Assembly (NCBI RefSeq): GCF_030418295.1
Contig: NZ_JAUHQA010000001.1
Coordinates: 2,480,001-2,544,000, forward strand
Source of the DNA: Demequina muriae
GTDB lineage: Bacteria; Actinomycetota; Actinomycetes; Actinomycetales; Demequinaceae
Direction: 5' to 3'
Length of the DNA: 64,000 bases
In this document: piece after piece, positions 26,667 through 35,479 of the stretch
Layout: every line of letters begins with the position of its first letter
Position numbering within the stretch: position 1 is the first letter of the stretch
Made by a program: the position numbers and the translations under genes
Notes under the pieces: generated by a model
Told to the model about the DNA's origin: nothing
Databases searched by the model: none
Seen by the model: only the letters and a program-made list of their open reading frames with translations

Positions 26667-28406
26667 TCAGCTCGCGGGGACCACGACGACGGCATCGGCC
26701 GCGAGGAGCAGGTCACCGTCGCCCGCATCCGTGACGTCGCCGAAGGTGGCGAGGGGGGCCGCTCCGGGGACGGTCACCGGGGTGTCCGTGAGGTTCGCAT
26801 GAACCGTGAGCGGGCCGTGCATGGTGAGCACCCGTGGCGCCGACTCGCTCGCACCCGCCGGGTGAGCGGCCCAGGCCTCGCGCGAATCGACGCGCACACG
26901 CAGCGCCATCAGGTCGGCGACCCAGGCGCGGATCGCATCGTTGCCCGCGCTCGATGAGCCGATGCCGGAGCCGAGCTTGGATCGCAGGAAGGTGGTGCGG
27001 TCCTGAGGGTCGGGCACGTGCACCTCACCGCCGTACAGGTCCTCCCAGCCGTGGCCCGCGAATTCGCTCATGCGGCCCTCTGACACTGCGGTGCCGAGAG
27101 GCTCATCGTGGTCAGTGAAGAACATGAACGGGCGCGTCTCGCCGTACTCCTCGCCCATGAACAGCATCGGGGTGAACGGGCCGAGCAGCACCAGGGCGAG
27201 AGAGGCCGCCTGGGCGCCGGGGGAGAGCGTCGAGGCCGGACGGTCGCCGATGGCGCGGTTGCCCACCTGGTCGTGGTTCGAGGCGCACACGACGAACCGC
27301 CGACGGTCCACCTCCGCGGGCACGGGTGCTCCCCATGCGCGGTCGCGGAACGGCGAGTAGGTGCCGTCGTGCCAGAACGCGTCGCGGTACACCTTGTCGA
27401 GGGCCTCGATGCTGCCGAAGTCCACGTAGTAGCCGTGGCGTTCGCCGGTGAGGTAGGCGTGAATCGCGTGGTGGACGTCGTCGGCCCACTGCGCCGTCAT
27501 GCCGTAGCCGCCCTCGGACGTGGGGGTCACCATGCGGACGTCGTTGAGGTCGGACTCCGCGACCAGGGACAGCGGCCGGCCCTCGCGCTCGGCGAGCGCT
27601 GCCGTGTCATCGGAGAGCTGCGCGAGGATGTGGGGGTCGGAGTCGTCCTGCAGCTCGTGCACCGCATCCAGGCGCAGGCAGTCGATGCGGAAGTCCGTCA
27701 GCCAGCGCGACACATTGTCACGGATGAAGTCCCGCATGCCGTGGGCATCGTCCTGGTCGAGGTTGACGGCCCATCCCCACGGCGTGTGGTGCGCATCCGT
27801 GAAGTAGGGGCCGAACTTGCTCAGGTAGTTCCCGTCGGGGCCCAGGTGGTTGTAGACCACGTCGAGGCACACGCCCAGACCGGCCTGGTGAGCGGCATCG
27901 ACGAATCGCTGCAGCGCGGCCGGCCCGCCGTAGGCCTCGTGGACCGCATAGAGCGCCACACCGTCGTATCCCCAGCCGTGTCGACCGGGGAAGCCCGCGA
28001 CGGGCATGAGCTCCACGATGTCCACGCCGGTGGCCTTGAGATCCGGCAGCTGCACGATCGCGGCGTCAAGGGTTCCCGTGGGGGTGAAGGTCCCGATGTG
28101 CATCTCGTAGAAGACGGCACCCAGCGCATCGACGCCGCGCCACTCGCCGTCCTGCCAGCGGTGAAGTCCGGACTCGAACACGCGTGACGGGCCGTGGACG
28201 CCGTACGGCTGCTGCGCCGAGCGCGGGTCCGGCCACGGGCCCTCGCCGTCGACCTCGTACGCATAGTCGGTGCCGTGCGCCAGCTCGGGGCCGTGCCACC
28301 AGCCGTCGCTGCCGCGGGTCATCGGCTCGCGGACACGGTCCGAGTCGGGCGCCCCGATTACCGCCACCACCGCATCGGCCGTGGGCGCCCATACGCGCGC
28401 GCGCAT
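26667..28406 (-). CDS. treZ: malto-oligosyltrehalose trehalohydrolase
   Basis: This GH13 enzyme cleaves trehalose from the end of maltooligosyl-trehalose made by TreY. The 579 aa product has an N-terminal early-set (CBM48-like) domain opening with MRARVWAPTADAVVAVIGAP. A catalytic barrel follows, with DVVYNHLGPDGNY, the nucleophile motif CLRLDAVHEL and the late motif FVVCASNHDQVGNRA. The ATG at 28406 overlaps the treY stop (TGATG). No treX debranching gene is in the window. Confidence 0.94.
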   Translation of the reverse strand: MRARVWAPTADAVVAVIGAPDSDRVREPMTRGSDGWWHGPELAHGTDYAYEVDGEGPWPDPRSAQQPYGVHGPSRVFESGLHRWQDGEWRGVDALGAVFYEMHIGTFTPTGTLDAAIVQLPDLKATGVDIVELMPVAGFPGRHGWGYDGVALYAVHEAYGGPAALQRFVDAAHQAGLGVCLDVVYNHLGPDGNYLSKFGPYFTDAHHTPWGWAVNLDQDDAHGMRDFIRDNVSRWLTDFRIDCLRLDAVHELQDDSDPHILAQLSDDTAALAEREGRPLSLVAESDLNDVRMVTPTSEGGYGMTAQWADDVHHAIHAYLTGERHGYYVDFGSIEALDKVYRDAFWHDGTYSPFRDRAWGAPVPAEVDRRRFVVCASNHDQVGNRAIGDRPASTLSPGAQAASLALVLLGPFTPMLFMGEEYGETRPFMFFTDHDEPLGTAVSEGRMSEFAGHGWEDLYGGEVHVPDPQDRTTFLRSKLGSGIGSSSAGNDAIRAWVADLMALRVRVDSREAWAAHPAGASESAPRVLTMHGPLTVHANLTDTPVTVPGAAPLATFGDVTDAGDGDLLLAADAVVVVPAS

Positions 28407-30919
28407 CAGGCGGCCACCAGCAGCGCCACCGGCATGGCGGGCAGCAGGTCGTGGAGGTCGACGTTGCCGCCCTCGAACTCCCGGCCGGACAGCACGTCGC
28501 GCCAGCGGCCGTCGGGCAGCGTCACGGTGTGCTCGCGCCACCCGCCGAGCTTCTCCAGGTCGAGTCCCAAGCGGGTCGCCACCGTGATGACCTGCGGCTC
28601 GTCTCCGACGGTGCGCGCGTACACGACGGCGTGCCCGGAGGACGCGGCGAGCGGGTGGTAGCCCGCGTGGTCGCCGATGAAGGCCTCGGGGTGGTCGCGG
28701 CGGGCCTGTACCGCGCGTGCCGTGACCAGCAGCTTCTCCTCGTCGAGGGACTTCGGCTTCGCGCGGCCCGTGACCTTGCGAAGGGCCGATGCGCGGGCGG
28801 CGAAGTCCACCGGGCGCCGGTTGTCGGGGTCCACCAGCGACGGAGCGACCATCTCAGTTCCCTGGTAGATGTCCGGCACCCCGGGCATCGTGAGCTGGAT
28901 GAGCTTCATCGACAGGATCGCGGCGCGAGTGCCGATGGCCACTGACTTGTGCCACGCGAGGACGATGTCGCGGATCGCGGGGTCCGTGTGCGTCGACTGT
29001 GCGAACCACAGCACTGCCGATTCGTAGTCGGCGTCGACGGCGGTCCACGTGGTGTGGGTCTTCGACTCGCGCATGGCCTTGACGAGGTAGCCCTCGAGCC
29101 GGTCCCAGTCCATGAAGCCGTGCTCGTCGGAGGTGCCGACCAGTGTCTGCCACCACAGGTTCTCCATGCGGCCATCCAGCAGGGCCGGCCGGATGCGAGA
29201 CGCGGCCTCCTGGAGGTGCGTGACGGTGACGTCCCACTCGTCGGCGGCCTCCGACAGCACGCCCAGGCGGGCGCGGACGTCCTCGGAACGCTTGGTGTCG
29301 TGAGTCGTGAGGCACGTCATCGCGTGCGGGAACGCGAGCTGCTGCTCGTCGGCCCAGGCGTGGAAGCCCGAGGGCGGCAGCGCGAAGCGGCCGGCGGGGG
29401 AGCCGACCTCGCACAACGGGAGCAGGTGGGTCCAGCGGTAGTAGGCGGTGTCCTCGACACCCTTGGCCATCACTGCGCCGCATGCCTGCTGGAATCGCGT
29501 GATGAGCTCGCGCCGGTTCTTGTCGTCCGTGCGGCCAGCGGAGCCGACCTCGGCGCCCTTGAGCAGGTCGACGACCACCTCGAGGGTCTCGTGACGCTCG
29601 GGGTCCAGGTGCGCCTGAGCGCGCTCGGCGGCGTGATCGATCGCCTCGAGCGACGGAGGCTTGGGTGGGACGCCGGCCACGACATACGCGCGGTAGCGGT
29701 CGAACTCGACGAGCAGCGTGCGCAGGCAGTCGTACAGCGACCGCCACGTGTGGTCGCGCAGCCGCACATCGGTGTGGCACACGGTGTGGGCGATGGTCGC
29801 GAGACGGTGCACCTCGCTCGACAGCGACTCCTTGACGATCTCGAGCTTCGCCTCGGAGATCATGTCCGGCAGGGTGCCCATCGCGTCGCCTGTGAGGCGG
29901 TGAAGAGTGCCAGCGAGCGGCGACGAGCCAGCGGGGTCCCGCAGCAGCGCACCCACGCGCCATGCGGCGTCGTAACCGGTGGTGCCCGCCGTGCGCCACG
30001 AGCGCGGGAGCTGCTCGTCGCCCTCGAGGATCTTCTCGACGACCACCCACGCGCCGTCCGTCGCATCGTGCAGGCGAGCGAGATATCCAGCGGGGTCGGC
30101 GAGGCCGTCGGGGTGGTCGATGCGCAGGCCCTGCAGCGTGCCGTCCTTGACGAGGTCGACGATGACGCGGTGGGTGGCCTCGAACACGTCCTCGTCCTCG
30201 ACCCGGACTGCCACGAGGGAGCCGACGTCGAAGAAACGGCGGTAGTTCAGCTCCTCGTTCGCTACCCGCCAGTACGCGAGGCGGTAGTGCTGCTGGTCGA
30301 CGAGGTCCGCCATCGGCAGATTCTCGGTGCCTTCGCGAACAGGGAACACGTGCTCGAAGTACCGCAGCACGTGGACCTCGCCGGCCTCCTCGAAGCCGGG
30401 AACGACCATCGTGTCGAGGTGCAGCTCGTCGGCCGCGAGCACCGTGCCGATGCGCTGGCCGAGCACGGGCATGAGCACGGGGTCGCCGCTCGACCAGTCC
30501 ACGTCGAACCAGTGGGCGTGATCGGACTCCTCGCCGTGCGCCAGCACCGACCACAGTGCCTTGTTGTGGAAGGCGGGCGTGGGGACGGCCATGTGGTTCG
30601 GCACCACGTCGGCGATGAGACCGAGGCCGTGCTCGCCAGCCTTCCAGGAGAGCTCCCGCAGCGCCTCGACGCCCCCCAGGGACTCGGCGATCCGGGAGTG
30701 GTCCACCACGTCGTAGAAGTGCGTCGAGCCGGGGGCGGCCTCGAGCACGGGCGACAGGTAGAGGTGGCTCACTCCGAGCGAGACGAAGTACTCCAGGTGC
30801 TCCGCCGCATCGGCGAAGGTGAAGTCCGCACTGAGCTGGAGTCGGTAGGTCGAGTTCGGCACCGGCGCATCGAGGCGGTGCCCGGCCCGTCGCGTGCGTT
30901 CGTGAGTGACGTCAGTCAT
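28406..30919 (-). CDS. treY: malto-oligosyltrehalose synthase
   Basis: This GH13 isomerase converts the reducing-end alpha-1,4 bond of maltodextrins to the alpha,alpha-1,1 bond of trehalose. The 837 aa product starts at the ATG at 30919, with an alternative TTG one codon earlier. The barrel begins PNSTYRLQLSADFTFADAAE, and the barrel motifs IADVVPNHMA, LQGLRIDHPDGLADP and the late TMPGVPDIYQGTEM are visible. treY, treZ and probably ppk2 form one operon making trehalose from glycogen for osmotic or desiccation protection. Confidence 0.95.
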   Translation of the reverse strand: MTDVTHERTRRAGHRLDAPVPNSTYRLQLSADFTFADAAEHLEYFVSLGVSHLYLSPVLEAAPGSTHFYDVVDHSRIAESLGGVEALRELSWKAGEHGLGLIADVVPNHMAVPTPAFHNKALWSVLAHGEESDHAHWFDVDWSSGDPVLMPVLGQRIGTVLAADELHLDTMVVPGFEEAGEVHVLRYFEHVFPVREGTENLPMADLVDQQHYRLAYWRVANEELNYRRFFDVGSLVAVRVEDEDVFEATHRVIVDLVKDGTLQGLRIDHPDGLADPAGYLARLHDATDGAWVVVEKILEGDEQLPRSWRTAGTTGYDAAWRVGALLRDPAGSSPLAGTLHRLTGDAMGTLPDMISEAKLEIVKESLSSEVHRLATIAHTVCHTDVRLRDHTWRSLYDCLRTLLVEFDRYRAYVVAGVPPKPPSLEAIDHAAERAQAHLDPERHETLEVVVDLLKGAEVGSAGRTDDKNRRELITRFQQACGAVMAKGVEDTAYYRWTHLLPLCEVGSPAGRFALPPSGFHAWADEQQLAFPHAMTCLTTHDTKRSEDVRARLGVLSEAADEWDVTVTHLQEAASRIRPALLDGRMENLWWQTLVGTSDEHGFMDWDRLEGYLVKAMRESKTHTTWTAVDADYESAVLWFAQSTHTDPAIRDIVLAWHKSVAIGTRAAILSMKLIQLTMPGVPDIYQGTEMVAPSLVDPDNRRPVDFAARASALRKVTGRAKPKSLDEEKLLVTARAVQARRDHPEAFIGDHAGYHPLAASSGHAVVYARTVGDEPQVITVATRLGLDLEKLGGWREHTVTLPDGRWRDVLSGREFEGGNVDLHDLLPAMPVALLVAA

Positions 30920-30984
30920 CAAGTCGCGTCCCTGTTCGTTGCGGTCATGGCCATCATCCCAGATCCGCAGGGACGCGTGTCGCT

Positions 30985-31419
30985 TCAGCTGGTGGTAACC
31001 GTGACCTCGACGGGGATATTTCCACGGGTGGCGTGGGAGTACGGGCAGACCTCGTGGGCCTTGTCGGCGACCCGGCGAGCGGTCTCATCGTCGACGCCCA
31101 CGAGGTGGACCTCGAGCGTCACGGCGAGTCCGAAGCCTCCGGTGAGTCCCAGGGCGCCGATGCCGACTTTGCCGGTGACCGTCGAGTCGTCGACCCTGAC
31201 CTTGAGCTGCTTCGCCGCCTGTCCGATGGCCGAGTTGAAGCATGCGGCGTATCCGGCGGCGAACAGCTGCTCGGGGTTGGTGCGCTTTGCCTTGGTGAAG
31301 GGCTTGGGGGTCGCGAGGTCGAGGTCGAGAAGGCCGTCATCCGTGGCGACGTGGCCGTTGCGGCCGTCTCCGGTGGCGGTGGCAGTGGCGGTGTAGAAGA
31401 CCTTGGGCGTGGTGGTCAT
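30985..31419 (-). CDS. ohr: organic hydroperoxide resistance protein (Ohr/OsmC family)
   Basis: This thiol peroxidase of 144 aa reduces organic hydroperoxides. The peroxidatic cysteine lies in AAGYAACFNSAIG (about residue 61), and the resolving cysteine lies in EVCPYSHATRGNI (about residue 126), as in Ohr rather than general OsmC. The ATG at 31419 gives the conserved start MTTTPKVFYTATATATG. It is divergent from a TetR regulator, across a gap that carries a symmetric element around ACTAGT. Confidence 0.93.
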   Translation of the reverse strand: MTTTPKVFYTATATATGDGRNGHVATDDGLLDLDLATPKPFTKAKRTNPEQLFAAGYAACFNSAIGQAAKQLKVRVDDSTVTGKVGIGALGLTGGFGLAVTLEVHLVGVDDETARRVADKAHEVCPYSHATRGNIPVEVTVTTS

Positions 31420-31456
31420 GGGAATCGTCGCTCCATGTCGCTGAAGATGGGATGTT

Positions 31457-31472
31457 GAGTTACTAGTGAGTC
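31457..31472. promoter_or_regulatory. candidate TetR operator between ohr and tetR
   Basis: The 16 bp GAGTTACTAGTGAGTC is nearly its own reverse complement around a perfect ACTAGT core: 12 of 16 positions are symmetric. A TTGTAG hexamer on the minus strand (31472-31477) overlaps its edge and could be the ohr -35. The site sits in the 115 bp divergent gap, where a local TetR repressor would bind. Confidence 0.45.
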
Positions 31473-31534
31473 TACAAAGGAACGCGAGTAGCCTGGAGGG
31501 CATTCCCGGCGTTTCCCATCGGACGGAGGCAGTC

Positions 31535-32092
31535 ATGGCGACAGGGACCATGCGAGGTCAGGCGCGCGACGCGATTCTCCGGGCCGCGGTGTCCGACTTC
31601 ACTTCTCATGGCATCCGAGCGGTCAGCGCGGATCGGGTCATGGCCGATGCCGGGGTCTCGAAGGTGACGTTCTATCGCCATTTTCCGACCAAGGACGACC
31701 TCGTGGTCGCCTACCTCGAGGCCGAGCTCGAGCGGGTGCAGCGAGCGGTGGCCGAGGCAGGGGAGCGGGCCACGCCCGGGCAGTGGTCCGCCGCGCTGGC
31801 CGAGGAGATCTGCCGACCGGGCTTCCGGGGCTGCCCGTTCATCAACGCCGCAGCGGAGTATGCGGATCCCGACCACGCCGTCCGGGAGGTCGTGGCCCGA
31901 TTCCGCGCATGGATGATCGGCGCCATCACGGGAGCGCTCGCATCCCGGGGCATCGCGGATCCCGAGCGGGTCGCCCGCCAGGTGATGATGCTGCGCGACG
32001 GAGCCCTGGTGGAGGGCTACGTGTCAGGCGACCCGGACAGGGTTGCCGCTGAGTTGTCGGCGGGAGTCGACGCTCTCGTCGCCGCCGCGTAG
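31535..32092 (+). CDS. TetR/AcrR family transcriptional regulator
   Basis: This 185 aa regulator has an N-terminal TetR helix-turn-helix (residues ~9-58: ILRAAVSDFTSHGIRAVSAD then VSKVTFYRHFPTKDDLVVAY). Its ligand domain contains two cysteines seven residues apart, Cys93 and Cys100, in EICRPGFRGCPFINAAAEYA. The ATG at 31535 follows GGACGGAGG. As the divergent neighbour of ohr, it probably represses ohr and itself. The usual Ohr regulator is the MarR-type OhrR, so a TetR here is a variation; the cysteines may be the peroxide sensor. Confidence 0.88.
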   Translation: MATGTMRGQARDAILRAAVSDFTSHGIRAVSADRVMADAGVSKVTFYRHFPTKDDLVVAYLEAELERVQRAVAEAGERATPGQWSAALAEEICRPGFRGCPFINAAAEYADPDHAVREVVARFRAWMIGAITGALASRGIADPERVARQVMMLRDGALVEGYVSGDPDRVAAELSAGVDALVAAA

Positions 32093-32114
32093 CGCTCGCA
32101 GGTAGCGTCGAGGG

Positions 32115-32708
32115 ATGACCTACTCCTGGCACGTGCGTGACTGGCGCCGACAAGTCTTCGACCTCTATGCCGCGGTGCGGGCGCAGGACCACCCGGCCGC
32201 CGCGCATCGGCTCTGGACCGAGGGTCGCGATCGACTGCTGGCGACGCACCCCGCGTCCCCGGTTCCTGAGAGCGACCGTGAGGGCTTTCGGGCCCGCATC
32301 GGCGCCTACGACCCGGAGTTCCGGTTCGTCGTGCCCGTCGAGCAAGCCGAGCCGGAGCGCCGCGAGGTGCCGACTCCGAGCGACGGCGTGGTGCCGTTCG
32401 AGCGCATCGGCCGGGTGTCGCTGCCTGGGTTGGGAGGCCTGGACGTGTGGTGGCTCGACTCGTACGGAGGGGGACTCTTCCTGCCGCTGCGCGACGGCGG
32501 AGCGGGGGACACCACCTATGGCGGCGGACGCTATGTTCTCGACACGGTGAAGGGTGCGGACCTGGGCGGAGACTCGGACGCCCTGGTCGTGGACCTGAAC
32601 TTCGCGTTCCAGCCCTCGTGCGCGTACTCGAGCGACTGGGTGTGCCCGTTGCCGGGCCCGGGGAACCGGCTTGAGGCGCGCGTCGACGTGGGCGAGCTGG
32701 TGCCGTAG
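32115..32708 (+). CDS. DUF1684 domain-containing protein
   Basis: This 197 aa soluble protein of unknown function carries the DUF1684 signature near its end: FAFQPSCAYSSDWVCPLPGP followed by NRLEARVDVGE. It also has the Gly-rich LDSYGGGLFLPLRDG and YGGGRYVLDTVKGAD in the middle. It starts 22 bp after tetR on the same strand and may be co-transcribed. It is convergent with the P-type ATPase. Confidence 0.85.
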   Translation: MTYSWHVRDWRRQVFDLYAAVRAQDHPAAAHRLWTEGRDRLLATHPASPVPESDREGFRARIGAYDPEFRFVVPVEQAEPERREVPTPSDGVVPFERIGRVSLPGLGGLDVWWLDSYGGGLFLPLRDGGAGDTTYGGGRYVLDTVKGADLGGDSDALVVDLNFAFQPSCAYSSDWVCPLPGPGNRLEARVDVGELVP

Positions 32709-32732
32709 TCGACACCGCGCGGACGGCTCGGG

Positions 32733-35054
32733 TCAGGCGCCGGTGGCGCGTGCCGTGGGAACGAGGCTGAACGCGCCCTCTTCCTCCTGGGCGTTGTGCA
32801 GGCGCAGGATCCCGTAGAGGCCGTAGAGGAGTCGACGCAGCTCCACGACGTCCTCGGGCTCCGCCGTGTCCCCGTGGAACGCGTCTTCGTCGAGACCCGC
32901 GAGCAGACGGCCCAGCCGCCCGACCTGGTGTTCGATCTCCGCGTGGGTGCGGCTCAGGGTCGCGGTGGTCTCGGCGCCGCCCAGCGCCCGGCTCACCAGC
33001 GGCAGGAGCAGGGCCTCGTCGGCTCGTTCATGTGGCAGCAGCTCGGTCACGAGCCTGTCGTGAAGGTCCCTGACCGGGGCGAGGCTGCTGCGCTCGGTCG
33101 TGAGCCCATCGGCCACCGCGCGTATCTGCTCGACGACGGCGAGCGTGGCATCGTGTTCGGCTCTGAGTCGGCGCGCGGTGGCGACGTCGATGGGCGGCAT
33201 GGCGATCGTGTGCGTCCGTCCCGGCAGCACGGCGCGCAGAGCGATCGCGATGGCGAGGACGTCGATCACTTCCTGCAGGAGCGCTCCCGCCGTCGGTGGC
33301 AAGTACCCCAGTGCGGCGACCACCATGGCGATCAGCGAGAGCCCCATGCCGATGGACACCGCTTGGATCGCGACCCGCCTCGAGCGACGCGAGATCAGGA
33401 TCGCGTCGGCGAGGGCGTCGATGCGATCGACGGTGAGCACGACGTCGGCCGCCTCGGACGATGCGGTGGCGCCGTGTGACGCCAGTGCGACCCCCACCCC
33501 GGCCGCCGCGAGAGCAGGGGCGTCATTGACGCCGTCGCCGACCATGATGGTGGCGGCGCCGTCCGACTCGATGGTGATGGCCGCAAGCTTGTCGGCGGGG
33601 TCGCGGTCGGCGAGAACCGTATCCACTCCCACGATCCGTCCCACCGTTCCCGCGGTGTCCTCTCGGTCCCCGGTGACCAGCACGACCCGGGTGATGCCCG
33701 CCTGGCGCAGCGCGCGGATCATCCGCGGGGCGTCGGGCCGGATCGGGTCCTCGAGGAGGAAGGCGCCCGCGGGTACGCCGTCAACCGCGACGAAGACGGA
33801 CAGCGAACCGTCGAGGTCTGCTCTGCGGCGCACCTGGCGCGCCCACGCGGGTGGGGCGTCGCCCACGATCCATGCGGCTTTGCCCAGGCGGACGTGGTGA
33901 GACCCGACGCGTCCGCTCAGCCCGTAGCCGTGCTCCTCGCGCACGTCCGTGGGGAGCTCGAGGTCCAGGTCGCGCCGCGCCGCGGCCGTGACGATCGCGC
34001 TCGCGAGCACATGAGCGGAGACCTGGTCGAGCGAAGCGGCCAGGCGAAGGATCTCAGTCGCGTCCACGTCGGCGCCTGCGGGGATCACGTCGGACAGCGC
34101 CGGTTGCCCCTGGGTGAGAGTGCCGGTCTTGTCGAAGAGCATCACGCGGCCCGCGGCCAGCCTCTCGAGCGCGCCGCCGCCTTTGATGACGACGCCGATT
34201 CTCGCGGCCCGTGACAGCCCGGACATGATGGCGATCGGAGCCGCGAGCAGCAGGGGGCACGGCGTGGCGACGACGAGCACGGCGACGGCGCGAACCGAGT
34301 CGCCTGACACGGCCCACGCACCACCGGCGAGCAGGAGCGTCAGCGGGACGAAGATGATCGCGACCCGGTCGGCGGCACGGACGAACGGAGCGGACGATGC
34401 CTGCGCCTGCTGCACGAGTCGCACCACCCCCGCGTACGTGGACTCGGCTGCCGTGGCGGTCGCCCTGAGCTCGAGAGGGGGCCCCGCATTGACCACTCCG
34501 CTGCGCACCTGGTCCCCAGCGGGACGCTCGACCGGCATCGGCTCTCCTGTGAGCGCCGATTCGTCGAGGACGCCCCCAGCCGCCAGCCTTCCGTTGACGG
34601 GCACCACCTCGCCCGTGCGCACCAGGATCCGGTCACCGACGCCGACGTCGTCGACAGGGATCTCGTCGAGTTCGTCCGCCATCAGCTTGCGCGCGGTGCG
34701 AGGCGCCCTCTCGATGAGGAGGCTGAGCTCGCGCCGTGCCCGCGCCGCCGCCCGGTCCTCGAGCAGCTGGCCGGTCGCCAGCATGACGGTGATGACCGCG
34801 CCGGCGAACGGCTCGCCGACCCACAGCGCCCCCGCCAGCGCCAGGAACGCGATCACGTCGACGGTGAACTCGCGACTGCGGATCGCGCGTGCGATCCACC
34901 ATGCGGACACCACGAGTCCGAGCACCGCGGCGGCGACCAGGATGGCCTCGCCCCAGGAGCGGGGTCCACTGAACCAGAAGAAGGCGCCCACGAGGAGCAG
35001 CCCCGTCGAGACGACGAAGAGCATCAGGTCCGCGCGCGAGCGCCACCGCTCCAT
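32733..35054 (-). CDS. P1B-type heavy-metal ATPase with C-terminal hemerythrin-like domain
   Basis: This 773 aa protein has N-terminal membrane helices but no N-terminal CxxC metal-binding domain. It has the actuator loop DESALTGEPMP, the transmembrane metal motif TPCPLLLAAP, the phosphorylation site DKTGTLT and the hinge GDGVNDAPAL. From about residue 628 a hemerythrin-like four-helix domain follows, with RAEHDAT (His634), LLPHERADEALLLPL, HAEIEHQ and HNAQEEEGAF supplying the expected His/Glu iron ligands. TPC-type ATPases with a hemerythrin tail belong to the P1B-5 group linked to Ni/Co/Fe export. ATG at 35054 preferred; a GTG at 35090 is in frame. Confidence 0.9.
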   Translation of the reverse strand: MERWRSRADLMLFVVSTGLLLVGAFFWFSGPRSWGEAILVAAAVLGLVVSAWWIARAIRSREFTVDVIAFLALAGALWVGEPFAGAVITVMLATGQLLEDRAAARARRELSLLIERAPRTARKLMADELDEIPVDDVGVGDRILVRTGEVVPVNGRLAAGGVLDESALTGEPMPVERPAGDQVRSGVVNAGPPLELRATATAAESTYAGVVRLVQQAQASSAPFVRAADRVAIIFVPLTLLLAGGAWAVSGDSVRAVAVLVVATPCPLLLAAPIAIMSGLSRAARIGVVIKGGGALERLAAGRVMLFDKTGTLTQGQPALSDVIPAGADVDATEILRLAASLDQVSAHVLASAIVTAAARRDLDLELPTDVREEHGYGLSGRVGSHHVRLGKAAWIVGDAPPAWARQVRRRADLDGSLSVFVAVDGVPAGAFLLEDPIRPDAPRMIRALRQAGITRVVLVTGDREDTAGTVGRIVGVDTVLADRDPADKLAAITIESDGAATIMVGDGVNDAPALAAAGVGVALASHGATASSEAADVVLTVDRIDALADAILISRRSRRVAIQAVSIGMGLSLIAMVVAALGYLPPTAGALLQEVIDVLAIAIALRAVLPGRTHTIAMPPIDVATARRLRAEHDATLAVVEQIRAVADGLTTERSSLAPVRDLHDRLVTELLPHERADEALLLPLVSRALGGAETTATLSRTHAEIEHQVGRLGRLLAGLDEDAFHGDTAEPEDVVELRRLLYGLYGILRLHNAQEEEGAFSLVPTARATGA

Positions 35055-35110
35055 AAGGTCATCTTGTCCCTGCCGCTGTCGGGTGTCCACGGCAGGAGCG
35101 GGGAGACGAC

Positions 35111-35133
35111 AAAGGCCGACCCGAAGGTCGGCC
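35111..35133 (-). terminator. terminator of the Gly-Cys-Val tRNA operon
   Basis: A perfect 8 bp stem, GGCCGACC / GGTCGGCC (35114-35121 and 35126-35133), with a four-base loop is followed on the minus strand by a short T run (35111-35113). It lies just past the 3' end of tRNA-Val. Confidence 0.75.
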
Positions 35134-35144
35134 TGTCGTGGACA

Positions 35145-35219
35145 TGGTGGGCGATACTGGGATCGAACCAGTGACCTCTTCCGTGTCAGGGAAGCGCGCT
35201 ACCGCTGCGCCAATCGCCC
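35145..35219 (-). tRNA. tRNA-Val (GAC)
   Basis: On the minus strand the acceptor GGGCGAT (35213-35219) pairs with ATCGCCC (35149-35155). The anticodon arm CTTCC-CTGACAC-GGAAG places GAC at positions 34-36. The T arm contains GGTTCGATCC. Discriminator A and the CCA end are encoded. It is the last gene of a three-tRNA operon and nearly identical, apart from the anticodon loop, to the tRNA-Val(CAC) at 40497. Confidence 0.95.
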
Positions 35220-35220
35220 G

Positions 35221-35291
35221 AGGTGGAGATGGGATTCGAACCCACGTATACGGCTTTGCAGGCCGCTGCCTCGCCTCTCGGCCACTCCACC
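35221..35291 (-). tRNA. tRNA-Cys (GCA)
   Basis: The minus-strand acceptor GGTGGAG (35285-35291) pairs with CTCCACC (35222-35228). The anticodon arm CGGC-CTGCAAA-GCCG gives GCA. The discriminator base is U, as expected for tRNA-Cys. CCA is not encoded. One base separates it from tRNA-Val. Confidence 0.95.
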
Positions 35292-35326
35292 GTAGTGCCG
35301 CAGCCATGACAGGCTCCGGCGCTCCG

Positions 35327-35398
35327 AGCGGACGACGGGATTCGAACCCGCGACCCTCACCTTGGCAAGGTGATGCTCTACCACTGAGCCACGTCCGC
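35327..35398 (-). tRNA. tRNA-Gly (GCC)
   Basis: The minus-strand acceptor GCGGACG (35392-35398) pairs with CGTCCGC (35328-35334). The anticodon arm CACC-TTGCCAA-GGTG gives GCC. The T arm contains GGTTCGAATCC. CCA is not encoded. It is the first gene of the Gly-Cys-Val tRNA operon. Confidence 0.95.
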
Positions 35399-35432
35399 AT
35401 TTCGTCCGGGCTGTTGCCCTGACGAGATTGGA

Positions 35433-35461
35433 ACTCTAGCCGACTTCTCGGCCCAACACAA
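35433..35461 (-). promoter_or_regulatory. promoter of the tRNA operon
   Basis: On the minus strand TTGTGT (35456-35461) and TAGAGT (35433-35438) are separated by exactly 17 bases. They stand about 35 bp upstream of tRNA-Gly, a good fit to a housekeeping sigma promoter. Confidence 0.6.
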
Positions 35462-35479
35462 AACGCCGGGACTCACGGC

